From assembly GCA_946800325.1 (NCBI GenBank), contig OX326958.1, positions 63,778,366 to 63,842,365 on the forward strand: DNA of 64,000 nucleotides, read 5' to 3'. Position numbers and translations under genes: made by a program. Below are positions 23,270 to 34,031 of the stretch, piece after piece; the first letter of the stretch is position 1, and each line of letters starts with the position of its first letter. The notes below the pieces were generated by a model, which saw only the letters and a list, made by a program, of their open reading frames with translations, made no database searches and was not told the DNA's origin. The stretch is from Luzula sylvatica. Its lineage: Eukaryota; Streptophyta; Magnoliopsida; Poales; Juncaceae.

Positions 23270-24570
23270 AACTCCCTCTTGGATTAAGACTTAATCAACT
23301 TGGCCATATGTCCAACATATGTCGTGAGATCTAATCTCACGTGATTCCATTTTGTTTGTCCAACAAACGTATTGGTGAGCATTATCTTGAGAATCCGATA
23401 TGTTACGAAATCTTGGTGTGACCTTGTAGGTTCGTTTAAGACTGGCAGTGGACATGGCAGCATTCCACAAGGTATTGCGAGCACTAGACTGCCGTTAATA
23501 CCTACCCAGAATTAGCACGAAAAAGGTGGGGAACACCTTTATGAAGATGCAGTACATCTTCATACCTAGCTCAGATAAATGTTACTAGTCCTCTTGTTCG
23601 CGATATCTTCCGATCAAAAGAGTCACGGTGAAGCCTAAGACTTCAAGTCATCCTCTTTTCTTTTTGATCAGATATACTCTTTCTCGATAAGAATTAGATT
23701 GATAATAACAATGCGAACTCTACTGAGTTCCATCGAGCTTGGCCAAGCATTTCATCAATTTCAATTCAATCGAGGGGCCCGAGAGATATCTCCCTCTATC
23801 CTTTTCCAAGGTTAGAAAGGAACAATTCCTATCTTGCAACCTCACGTCCTTTGCCTATGCTAAAAACAATACCCAATAGTAATCTCTGCTACACAATTAC
23901 GCGTAGGGTTAATTATATCAAAGCATTATCTTTTCACATACTAGGTATCCGTGAGATCACTCAAGTATGAAGAACTAAAACGCACTATCTGGATATGAGT
24001 TCGTCTCCAATGACTCTAACCATGTTACAAACTCATATAGTGGTCAGTCCAATATACGACGCCGCGTATATCCATATTCTAGAATCGACGCTACCGTCCC
24101 AGATCAGTAAAACCTGATCATCTCATCTACGAATATGCCAGTGTATGTAAAAGTTTCCATTCAGTGAATGGACTACCTGGTTCAAACCTATGAACAACTT
24201 TATACACCAGGGACGTTTTAGAATTATATTCATTCCGTTTAGTGGTTTTACTATCATTCAATTGACGAATCAATATGCCAGACTATGGCCATGCAACATA
24301 TTATTCTCAACTGACTCGATGCACTAAACTAGAATAAAATTCAAGGTCTATCCGATTATAATAATCGAATAACCTCTCACACACTTTCTTGTTATTTAAA
24401 ATTTTTGAAATATGAAGGTTTAGGTCATATAATGAATAATAATATAAATATCTGTCTCATAAACAAATACAATCCCAATAACACGCCTAGGGCATAATAA
24501 ATGTTCTCCCACTTGCACTAGGCAGATCAAATCCCCTTATGCAATAAGAAACATAAATAAAATACCCAAT

Positions 24571-26191
24571 CTAACACTGCGATAGATATCCCAATCCTAT
24601 CGCCCTAGCATGCTGCTCATGCTTGGCACGTGATAGTGGCTTCGTAAATGGATCGGCCACGTTATCATCAGTAGGTATCTTCATTATTTTCACGTCACCT
24701 CTCTTCGTAATCTCACGAATCAAGTGGTAACGCCGGAGTACATGCTTGGACCTGTGATGCGCTCGCGGTTCCTTTGATTGTGCTATTGCTCCGTTATTGT
24801 CACAATACACATCCATGGGACCCGAGATGCTTGGCATAACTCCAAGTTCCATCACGAACTGTCGTAGCCAGACAGCCTCCTTTGCGGCTTCCGAAGCCGC
24901 GATGTATTCCGCTTCAGTTGTAGAATCAGCCACCGTCTTCTGTTTGGAGCTTTTCCAAACAACAGCTCCGCCATTGAGCGTGAAGACGTAACCACTTTGA
25001 GATTGGAAATCGTCCGGGCAAGTTTGGAAACTAGCATCTGTATATCCTTGGATAACCAGATCTCTTTCCGCACCACCATAGACAAGAAACATATCTTTAG
25101 TATTCCTGAGATACTTAAGAATGCTCTTGACTACGGACCAGTGAACTTCCCCGGGATCAGACTGATAGCGGGAAGTAACACTCAACGCATATGCGACATC
25201 TGGTCTAGTACATATCATGGCATACATGATCGATCCTATAGCCGAAGCGTATGGGATCCGACTCATTCGCTCACGTTCAGCGTCTGTTGAAGGACACTGA
25301 TCCTTTGTGAGAGAAATGCCATGTGACATTGGCAGAAATCCTTTCTTGGATTGCTCCATGTGAAACCTAGTTATCACTTTGTCAATATATGTACTTTGAC
25401 TTAGTCCGAGAAGTCTCCTCGATCTATCTCTATAGATCTTCACGCCTAAAATATAGGCGGCTTCTCCTAAGTCCTTCATTGCGAATTGACTACCCAAATA
25501 TGCCTTAACCTGGTTAAGCATTGGGATGTCATTTCCAATGAGTAAGATGTCGTCCACGTACAAGATGAGGAATACGACCGAACTCCCATTGAATTTCTTG
25601 TATACACAAGGTTCCTCGATATTTTGAATGAAACCATACTTTGCGATGACCTCATCGAATCGTATGTTCCACGCACGAGATGCTTGCTTTAATCCATAAA
25701 TGGATCTCACAAGCTTGCACACTTTATTCGTATTCTTTGGATCGACAAAACCCTCGGGTTGTGTCATATACACATCCTCGGTAAGGTTCCCGTTAAGGAA
25801 AGCGGTTTTGACATCCATCTGCCATATCTCGTAATCGTGATATGCAGCTATTGCTAGAAGAATGCGAATACTTTTAAACATGACTACTGGAGAAAACGTT
25901 TCATCATAGTCTATGCCATGAATTTGCTTGAAAACCCATTTGCACCCAACGGTCTTAGCACCATTAGGTAGATCAATAAGATTCCAAACCTTATTATCAT
26001 ACATGGACTGGATCTCGGTTTTCATGGCGTCATGCCATTTCGAGGAATCCAGGCTAGACATAGCACCTTTGTAGGAGGTTGGCTCGTCATCTAGAGTCAA
26101 CTCATCATCGTCATTACTAATGAGAAATCCATATCTCTCAGGTTCTTGACGATTCCTACTAGATCTACGTATAGCTTGTGTACTAGATTCT
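24571..26191 (-). CDS. Copia pol fragment: reverse transcriptase and RNase H
   Basis: The open frame continues upstream of 26100 to the 5' LTR stub and ends at 24571 (GLGYLSQC). Visible motifs: CKWVFK, MDVKTAFLNG, the RT active site LYVDDILLIG, then the Copia RNase H with YTDASF, WKSSKQ, TTEAEY and a DNNGA segment. Between CKWVFKQ and DYDETFSPV about 20 residues usual for the family (the KARLVAKG block) are missing in frame, so the polymerase is probably inactive although the frame is open for over 500 codons. Integrase, protease and gag are absent. Confidence 0.9.
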
Positions 26192-26384
26192 GGTTAATTC
26201 TTAAGCCATATTTTCTTTCATCCGGATCCGATCCCGACACCAAAATCGAATATCGGATCCGGTCCTGATTCCAAAAAATAGTAGCCATATCCATTTCCGG
26301 ATCCGGATTTTTTTTTTAATCCGGATATCTCTTCGGATACAATTCGGGTCCGTTCGGGCAATATCCACACCATTGACACCCATA

Positions 26385-28780
26385 CTTACTCCCCAATAAT
26401 TTACCAACACCCTCGTTTTGGACCCAACTTTGTGCAATTTACTTGTGTCACATCATCAATTTCATTTCAACTATTGAATTATGATATATGAGAAAAATTA
26501 GACCATTGATTTTTTTATAATCCTAATTTGTTTGCAACCTTTGAAGTGCTCATTATTTTACACTATGTTTTGATTATTCTCAAAAAGTCACATCATGATA
26601 TATTAATGATGTCGATTACTATTACTGACTAAGTTTTGTTCGACTAAGTCTATTCAATTCTTCATCATTTCACATAAGATTACATGATCAATGTGAATAT
26701 AATGAAAAATGAAAAATTTATATATATGAAAAATTAATAACTTAATATGTAATGTTATAAAATATACAACACATATTAATATTATATTTGGAAATTAAAT
26801 TTTTAAGATCCACCAAATATATTCGTCAATTTCCATTATTTTGACATCCATATTAGCATAGTTTAAATATACTTTTTTAAATAATTTGGATTTGAAAAAA
26901 TATTATGTAAAAAAATACAATGTAAAAAAAATGTTTACGTAATACAGTTTAAGTAATTTTTTTTTACATAATTGAATTTTAAGTTTTATTATTTATTTTA
27001 AAAAATATGTTTTATTATCTATTTTAAAAAAATATATAAATATAAGGAACCCATACTAAGTTGATTACATTTGTGTTATTAACTAAACAAATTTAATATT
27101 AATATTTTTAAAAACTAAAAGAGATTAAAAATAATTTATCCATCTAAATAACATCTTAAACTCACAAACACCTATCATTGTTACAAATATAATTAAAAAA
27201 AAAAAATCTTATGATATAAAATAATTTATATTATGCTTATGCTAAATTAATATTCTATATTATTTATTAAATTGTTTTCATCGTTAAGTTCAATTTTCAT
27301 TGCATTATGATTCAATAAAAAAATAGTATTATATAATTAATGATGTGTTACTACGTATATCATATGATTCGTAATTTGTATATTTGATCTTGTATGAAAT
27401 ATTGTGAATAACAACGATAAATTTGTTGTTATGTTTTCACTACAACATAATAGAGCATCTGGGGCGGGTAGACCCGATCCTAAAAACGAGCAAAACCGCC
27501 CCAGATAGTATATGGGTCGGGTACCCGCCCCTGTTGACCCGTTCCTAAAATATTAATAAGTTATTGTTTAATATTACAAAACATACGACATATATTAATA
27601 TTATTTTGAGAAAATTAATTTCAAAAATCCATTAAATATTTTCGTTTCAATATTCTTTTCTTTTTGACATTCATATTGGCAATGATACAATCTCCACTTT
27701 TCTTTTTGACATCAGATAGTTCATGTGTAATGATACAATCTCCACTTTTTTTCTCCGGAGTATATCCACCTGCCATATGGCAAGCATATAGTGGGTGCAT
27801 ATCTACTTACCTTTTACTGCACCCAATACGTGCATGGCAGGTGCGCGGTGGTAGGGGGGTATAATTCGGAGAAGAAAAGATGAACTTTCTATCACTGCTC
27901 ATAGTTCATATATATCGTTTTCCATAATTTGAATTTGCAAAGAATGCCATGCAAAAAATACTTATTTACATAATAGAATTTTTAAGTATTGTTACTTATT
28001 GTTGAAAAAATGAATTATAAGAATTTCATATAATTCTAAGTATATTACAATTGTGTATTTGTTCAAACAAGTTTAATATTAAAATTAAAATACTAATAGA
28101 AACTGAAAAATAGTTTATCTATCTAAATAACTTTTTAATCTTATAAACACCTATATTTATGTTTGTTAAATTAAGTTTTGATATTATTTATTGAACTACT
28201 TTCACGGTTAAGTTACATAATATTTGTAATTCTTATTGAATTTGAATCGATAAGAAATGTTAGTACTATATAATTAATGATATGCTATTAAATATGTTAT
28301 ACAATTCACTATTTTATATTTGATATTGTATGAAATATTATGAAAAACAATGATATAATATTTGTTGTTATATTTTTTCGTAAATTTGTGTTATACCTCA
28401 AATATTATTATATAGTGACACTAATATAGGTGTTTATAAGATAATTTTTGTTATACAATTCACTATTATTATTTGATAAATATAATTTTTTTGTTAATAT
28501 AACGTAAAATAATTATAAAAAAACATGCATAATCATAGATAAGTGAGTTCAAATAATTTTATTTTAAGATGATATTATCAGTATTTTCATACAAATTTTT
28601 ATTTTGTATTACAATGTAAAACATAATTAACATTCTCGCCACGTAAAGTGCGTATTCTCATACTAATATATATTAATATGCACACCACAAAATATAAAGA
28701 CCCGGAATCATGATAATGATGATATAGTTTCATGAGAATTACTCTTATTTGTTCTTTCCGTCATTCTTTCTTGAGCAGTG
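26385..28780. other. Intron 2 of unit C, AT-rich, with a CACTA-type end
   Basis: No coding segment. At 27438 the sequence CACTACAAC begins a GC-richer hairpin region (GGGGCGGGT / CCGCCCCAGAT) that looks like one terminus of a CACTA/EnSpm element. I found no matching right terminus, so it may be truncated. Confidence 0.4.
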
Positions 28781-29021
28781 ATGTACATCCCCTACTACTC
28801 TCCCCCACGAGCCTTGATGACGTGGCTATGGATTAACACCTTAAGAATTAACACACAAATACATGATTTAACATCAAATTTGCTGTTCAATTATCTTATT
28901 TTATGATTGAACATCAAATTAACATGTTAAATCATTTATTTGTGTGTTAATTCTTAAGGTGTTAATCCATAGCCACGTCATCAAGGATCGCGGAGGAGAG
29001 TAGTAGGGGATGTACAACATT
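28781..29021. mobile_element. MITE with about 95-bp inverted repeats
   Basis: Both arms run from TGTACATCCCCTACTACTCTC through TGATGACGTGGCTATGGATT to TTAACAT on opposite strands, with only a few mismatches, around a short AT-rich loop. Target duplication not clear. Same family as 12214-12449. It lies about 170 bp before exon 3 of unit C. Confidence 0.8.
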
Positions 29022-29194
29022 TTCCTTCTTTCTTTGCCTTATTTTTAGTTTCAAGATAATTGATTTAATGGATATTGTGTGCATCACAAAATCGGACACT
29101 GCAATTTATTTAAAAACCATATTATCTATAGAACGACACTAACCTCAGTTAGTTTGGTTCATAGTTTTAAATGAAAAGATATGCTATTGCGCAG

Positions 29195-30341
29195 GAATTT
29201 CTGTCGGCGTCGTGGTGCTACTATTATGTTTCTTTTTTCTTATATATGGCAAATCAGCGAAGAAAATTTGCCATACTTAAGAAGAAATATTTTCAGCAAT
29301 ATGGAGGCATGATGTTACTTGAAGAAATGAAATCTGCGCAAGGTCAGATTCACACGTTCAATATTTTCTGAAGAAGAACTGAAAGAGGGTACAAACAACT
29401 TCGATGAAAATACCGTGCTGGGGCGGGGAGGAAATGGCACGGTTTATAAAGGAACTCTTACAAGCAATGATGTGGTAGCAATCAAGAGATGCAAGACAAT
29501 CGACGAGATACTTATTCTTTCTCAAATCAACCACAAGAATATCGTTAAGATTTTGGGTTGTTGCATCGAAGTAGAAATTCCTATCTTGATCTATGAGTTT
29601 ATCCCAAAAGGAACCCTTTTTGAACTTATTCATGAAAAGCGAATCATGAACTTTTCGTTCAGCATTCGCTTACGAATTGCATCAGAGGTAGCTGAAGCAC
29701 TTGCTTATTTGCATTCATGGGCAAACCCTCCTATTGTTCACCGGGATGTAAAATCCTCAAACGTTCTTTTGGATAAGAATTTTATGGCTAAAGTGTCCGA
29801 TTTTGGTGCCTCGGTCTTGGCACCAACAGATGAAGACCAATTTGCCACAATGGTGCAAGGAACTCGTGGTTATTTGGATCCTGAATATTTACTGTCTGGT
29901 CAATTAACGGTTAAAAGTGATGTTTATAGCTTTGGCATTGTTCTTCTCGAGCTCCTTACGGGCAAAAAAGCTCTTTGCTTTGACGAGCCTGAACAAGATA
30001 AAACTCTATCTTCAAGGTTCCTATCTGCAATGAAGGAGAACAGGCTTGAGAAAATTTTGGATGCTGGTATAGTGAATGAAGAGGATATGGACTTGATCAA
30101 AGAAGTTGCCGAGCTAGCAAAAACATGCATACAGATGGAAGGAGAAAAAATGCCTGAGATGAAAGAAGTAGCTAAGGAGCTTGATAGAGCAAGAAAATCC
30201 CTGAAGCATCCATGGGGGGCAGAGAATCTTGAAGAGAAAAAGAGCTTACTTGACAGAGGTGAATCGTCAAAAAGCCATGAGATGGAAATGACCACTCCTT
30301 ATAGCTTGGAGACCAGAGCTATGTTGGGGTCTGGGAGATGA
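29195..30341 (+). pseudogene. Unit C exon 3: membrane segment and kinase, frameshifted
   Basis: Acceptor GCGCAG at 29189-29194. The membrane segment carries a +1 shift (T-run near 29228-29236) and the juxtamembrane region a further shift near 29340-29350. From 29415 to TGA 30341 a kinase frame stays open: GRGGNGTVYKG, VAIK, HRDVKSSN, DFG, RAMLGSGR. The region around the C-helix lacks eight residues relative to B. Confidence 0.88.
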
Positions 30342-30800
30342 TTTTTAGCTAATTAAGTGGGTTTAAACATACTTGTTTGGAAGTTCTGTGTTGAAAAAAA
30401 GCCATATGTGATCTATTTCTTGTTGTGTACTATATAAATTTATTTTGATTTGTGCGTATGATAGGCAAACTCTATAACCTTTACGTTGTTTGAATAATAT
30501 AAATCGATATGCAATGACTCGTGATTTGAATTGTATAACGGTGGGTGCATGTCATATTTCATTTTTTTTTTTTTAAGTTTTTCATTTTTTTTTTACATAA
30601 CATTGATAATAACTTGAAAAGATGTTATTATAGACAAGAAGAAGAAGCTTGATTCCTCATCAGAGAAGAATAACCCAAGCATGTCCTTTAAACCCAAGTT
30701 CTTGATAGTCTTATCAGTAAGGCCTCGCAAGCATCAGACTAATTTTATGCCATAATGTTACTAAGCCCAAACGTATGCTTTGTGAGGGGTTACTTCACTT
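30342..30800. other. 3' flank of unit C
   Basis: Homologous to the 3' flanks of B (16830 on) and D (45083, 55764). AT-rich, no coding segment. Confidence 0.6.
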
Positions 30801-31290
30801 GTACGGTACAAGAACACCAGTAATAACTTAATTTTTGCATTAACAAAACAAGCTAATATAAAATAAATAAAATCTTACTTGTTTCGGCGATTATTGTGTA
30901 CTGAAGAGTCTGATGTGGCATACCAAAAGGTGCCACGTCATAGTCGGGAAAAGTGCCACGTACGGTACAAGAACACCAGTAATAACTTAATTTTTGCATC
31001 AACAAAACAAGCTAATATAAAAAAATTAAAAAAAAATCTTACTTGTTTCGGCGATTTTTGTGTACTGAAGAGTCTGATGTGGCATACCAAAAGGTGCCAC
31101 GTCAGACTCGGGAAAAGTGCCACGTACGGTACAACAACACCAGTAATAACTTAATTTTTGCATCAACAAAACAAGCTAATATAAAAAATAAAAAAAAAAT
31201 CTTACTTGTTTTGGCGATTTTTGTGTACTGAAGAGTCTGAAGTGGCATACCAAAAGGTGCCACGTCAGACTCGGGAAAAGTGCCACGTCG
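30801..31290. repeat. Three tandem copies of a 159-165 bp unit
   Basis: Units start at GTACGGTACA at 30801, 30960 and 31124. Each contains TTACTTGTTTCGGCGAT, TGTGTACTGAAGAGTCTGA and two GTGCCACGT boxes. A fragment of the unit recurs near 56150. Short ORFs here are translations of the repeat. Confidence 0.9.
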
Positions 31291-31329
31291 GATTCGGAAA
31301 CAAATTTGGGAAAATAAGGTATGGTCCCT

Positions 31330-33480
31330 ATACCAATATTAAACCCAAACCGAATCTGCACTATACCAATATCAAAGGTCAATTCACGCTCATTTCACGT
31401 TTTCGGTAGGACGATTAACGAACCGAACTCGACCGAACCAAATCATGTCCGAGTCCAGTTCGATAGCTTATTGAACATGTTCGGTTCGTTACCAAATCCG
31501 AACACTTTTTCACTGTTCGAGTTAGGTTCGATAAATTTTTCAATAGTTTGGTTTGTTCGATGCTAGTTCGAAAGCTTATAAAATTTCAAATTTCAAATTT
31601 AATACATTTATATATTTCATTAATTAAAAATTATGAATTACAAAACCTTAACAATATTCATAAATCATAAAACATAAAACTAAAAATTTGACTATTTAAC
31701 ATAAAAAATAAGACAACACTTATAATCAGCAAATTAAAAATCTAAACAAAACTGAAAATTTAACCAATAATTAGAAAAAATAACAGAAATAAAGGTTAAT
31801 GGACTCTATATGGATTCATGGAGCACATGGAATTTAAAATATATGAGTTAATGATGTGAATTGTTAGGATTATATTACAATTATAGATGGCTCATGGGCT
31901 GTGTTGCACGGATTTTGACAAATACATTATCTCATATTGCACCATTATTTATCACCAAAATTTATATTATTTTAGAAAAATATAAATGTCAAAATAGAAA
32001 TTATGAAAATCATAATAGATATAAAAATATAAAACCAATATTTAAAAAGATAATAGATATTTCAATATAGATATAGATATAAATATTTAAAAACATAATT
32101 AATATTATTAAAAATAGCAAAAATATTATAAATTAGTTTGAAATATGATAAAAACATAATAGATACAAAAATGTATTATAAAAATCAATATTAAAATATT
32201 TTTTTATTTTGTGAGATTATTGTGCTTGAATAATTGTTAAATTAAGACAATGAAAATTTAAGCCATACTTAACACTTTCTTGTAAAAAATTTCGTGTACA
32301 AAATATTTCTTCGAAAAATGTGATAATTATTTACGAAATGTAATACTTTTATTCTACATTATATCTAAATGATATAAAACATATCTATACGATTGAAATT
32401 CGATTTTAATATTTAGATTTAGTGTAATTATTGTGTTGGCCGACGTTGGCCAAACAAGAGTGTTGGTCATTGATCTTATCCCATAATAATAGATGAACAA
32501 TGTTAAATAATATAAATTTAGGTGACAAATAATGATGCAATATGTGGTAATGAATCAAGAAAAAATCAAAATTATACATCTATCGACCTTTGAAAAGTCC
32601 AGAATGTTATTTTGGTCATTTTATTACAAAGTGGCTATTTGTTTACCATTGAAAGTTGCCCTTCAAATATTTTTTTAAAAAAAAAATTCTAGACCACGAA
32701 TCGTGATCATTATATGTTATTTTTTTTATATTGATGTCATCGGGACTCGAATCCACAATCTTTGCAACATAATTTATTGTGTTAAGCACCAACCATCTGG
32801 ACTATAGAGTCATTGACAAAAGATCCGGTTGGATCAGGGATAAAAAATAAAATAAAATAAAATGCAATTAACTTATGCACGTTCACAGTTGACATTTAAT
32901 CTTGACTTTCAAATATCCACATGAGAGATAATAATAAAATAAAATGCATTATATTGTTTGAACGCAGATTCCGCAAAATACAGTTTGCATCCCCCTGAAC
33001 CTAAATACATTTTATTTTTTATTGCAAGTCCTTCAGAAATCATCTAATATTACAAAAAAAACATGATACAAACCGGTCTAGACAATTTCCAGGTTTTTGT
33101 CCAGATCAATAACAAGTTTTTATATAAATAATAGCTCGATTATTCATTAAAATAATTGATATTTAATTTAAATACATATTACCTTTCTAGAAATAAAAAT
33201 ACATTTGTGACTTCAGTTTGCGACAACTCTAGACAACTTTTAATTAATATTACAAATTACAAAAAATACAATCTTCAACTTTTTTTTTTAATAATAATGC
33301 TTGGTTAACTTGCGTGATCGTGCTAGTTCTTGACCAACACCACAACCATTGGTTCAATATTAATTTTTTTTTGAGAAAAATAGAGTAGGTTCTTATGCCC
33401 TACGTCTATTATATTTCATTTATATTGCTTAAGTTAATACAGTAGGAGATATTTGCCCTAAATTTTAAACACTACTCCTA
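31330..33480. other. Gene-free AT-rich stretch
   Basis: About 31395-31580 has repeated GTTCGGTTCG/TTCGAA motifs like the subterminal region of a hAT element, but no paired terminus was found. The remainder shows nothing supported. Confidence 0.4.
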
Positions 33481-34031
33481 AATACCTCCTATTTCCACTT
33501 ATATTAACTATTTACACCAATATAAACCTTAAAAGACTAAGAAAATAAAATCCCGGACTTATTAACTCAGACTTGAGATTCTGAAAGTAAGAATTCTGCT
33601 CCTCTTTACACTCAGACATTAAGATCCTGGATTGATTGAACCCTAGATATAAATATCTCTTAACTCTGCCACCTTCATCTCTTTTATCTCTCCTCTCTTC
33701 TCTTCCCCTAATGAATCTCACCAGATCGGTATTCGCCTTGTCTTCTCTACTCTTCTTCCCACACTTTGCTCTCCAGAGTTAACGATCTCTTCATCATGGA
33801 GTCGCCAGATCGGTATTCGCCAGATCGCTTCACCAGATCTTCATTCGCCAGATCTCCACTATTCGAGTTGCAAAACATCTCTATGATGATCTTCATTCGC
33901 CAGATCGCTTCACCATGGATGGCCGCCAGAAATCGCTTCATCATGGAATCGCTTCACCTTATCAATGGCTTTATCTTCGTCTGAATCAGCAGCTCGTCAC
34001 CGCATCTATCAGTAAGCATCGTACCATTACT

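Larger units (their letters stand above)
22639..26220 (-). mobile_element. Ty1/Copia retrotransposon deletion derivative
   Basis: Minus-strand element flanked by the 5-bp duplication TCCGG (22634-22638 and 26221-26225). The 3' LTR is 22639-23269 (631 bp; minus-strand ends TGAAAG and CCCTACA), preceded by a purine tract GAGGGAG. The 5' LTR is reduced to its first 28 bp (26193-26220), joined directly to the pol gene; the rest of that LTR, primer site, gag, protease and integrase are deleted. Between the pol stop and the 3' LTR lie 1.3 kb of noncoding DNA containing a second purine-tract-like motif AAGTGGGAGA near 24506. A longer LTR starting there is an alternative reading, but the target duplication favours the 631-bp model. 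Confidence 0.85.
22231..26384. mobile_element. hAT-like element with a nested Copia insertion
   Basis: Left end TAGAGGTGTCAA, right end complement TATGGGTGTCAA. The 8-bp target duplications are CTTACACC (22223-22230) and CTTACTCC (26385-26392), 7 of 8 matching. The element itself is about 570 bp, with abundant ATCCGGAT/CGGATA motifs. A 3582-bp Copia derivative is inserted at 22639-26220. No transposase seen. Confidence 0.85.
17879..30341 (+). pseudogene. WAK-like receptor kinase pseudogene, unit C (introns of 3.4 and 7 kb)
   Basis: Three WAK exons in order: 17879-18656, 22051-22206, 29195-30341. Defects: no start codon or signal peptide (homology begins about 17879, with an in-frame stop just upstream); TGA at 18341-18343; one extra base in the membrane segment near 29233; a second frameshift near 29345; and loss of eight codons between the VAIKRCKTIDE and ILILSQINHK blocks. 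The exon-3 reading frame changes from mod-3 class 1 to 2 to 0, so neither shift repairs the other. The 309-codon kinase remnant keeps HRDVKSSN, DFG and QGTRGYLDPEY. Intron 1 holds a Helitron; intron 2 holds a hAT element with a nested Copia element, plus MITEs. It cannot make a full receptor. Confidence 0.88.

Noticed and set aside
24797..25676. Plus- and minus-strand ORFs inside the Copia pol region
   Set aside because: They overlap the long RT/RNase H frame out of phase and encode nothing recognisable.
27438..27540. Full CACTA/EnSpm element
   Set aside because: Only one CACTACAA-type terminus with a GC-rich hairpin was seen; no inverted partner or 3-bp duplication was found.
33747..33984. 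ORFs on both strands with repeated CCAGATCGGTATTCGCC-like units
   Set aside because: Short internal repeats in the presumed LINE 3' region; no independent evidence for a gene.
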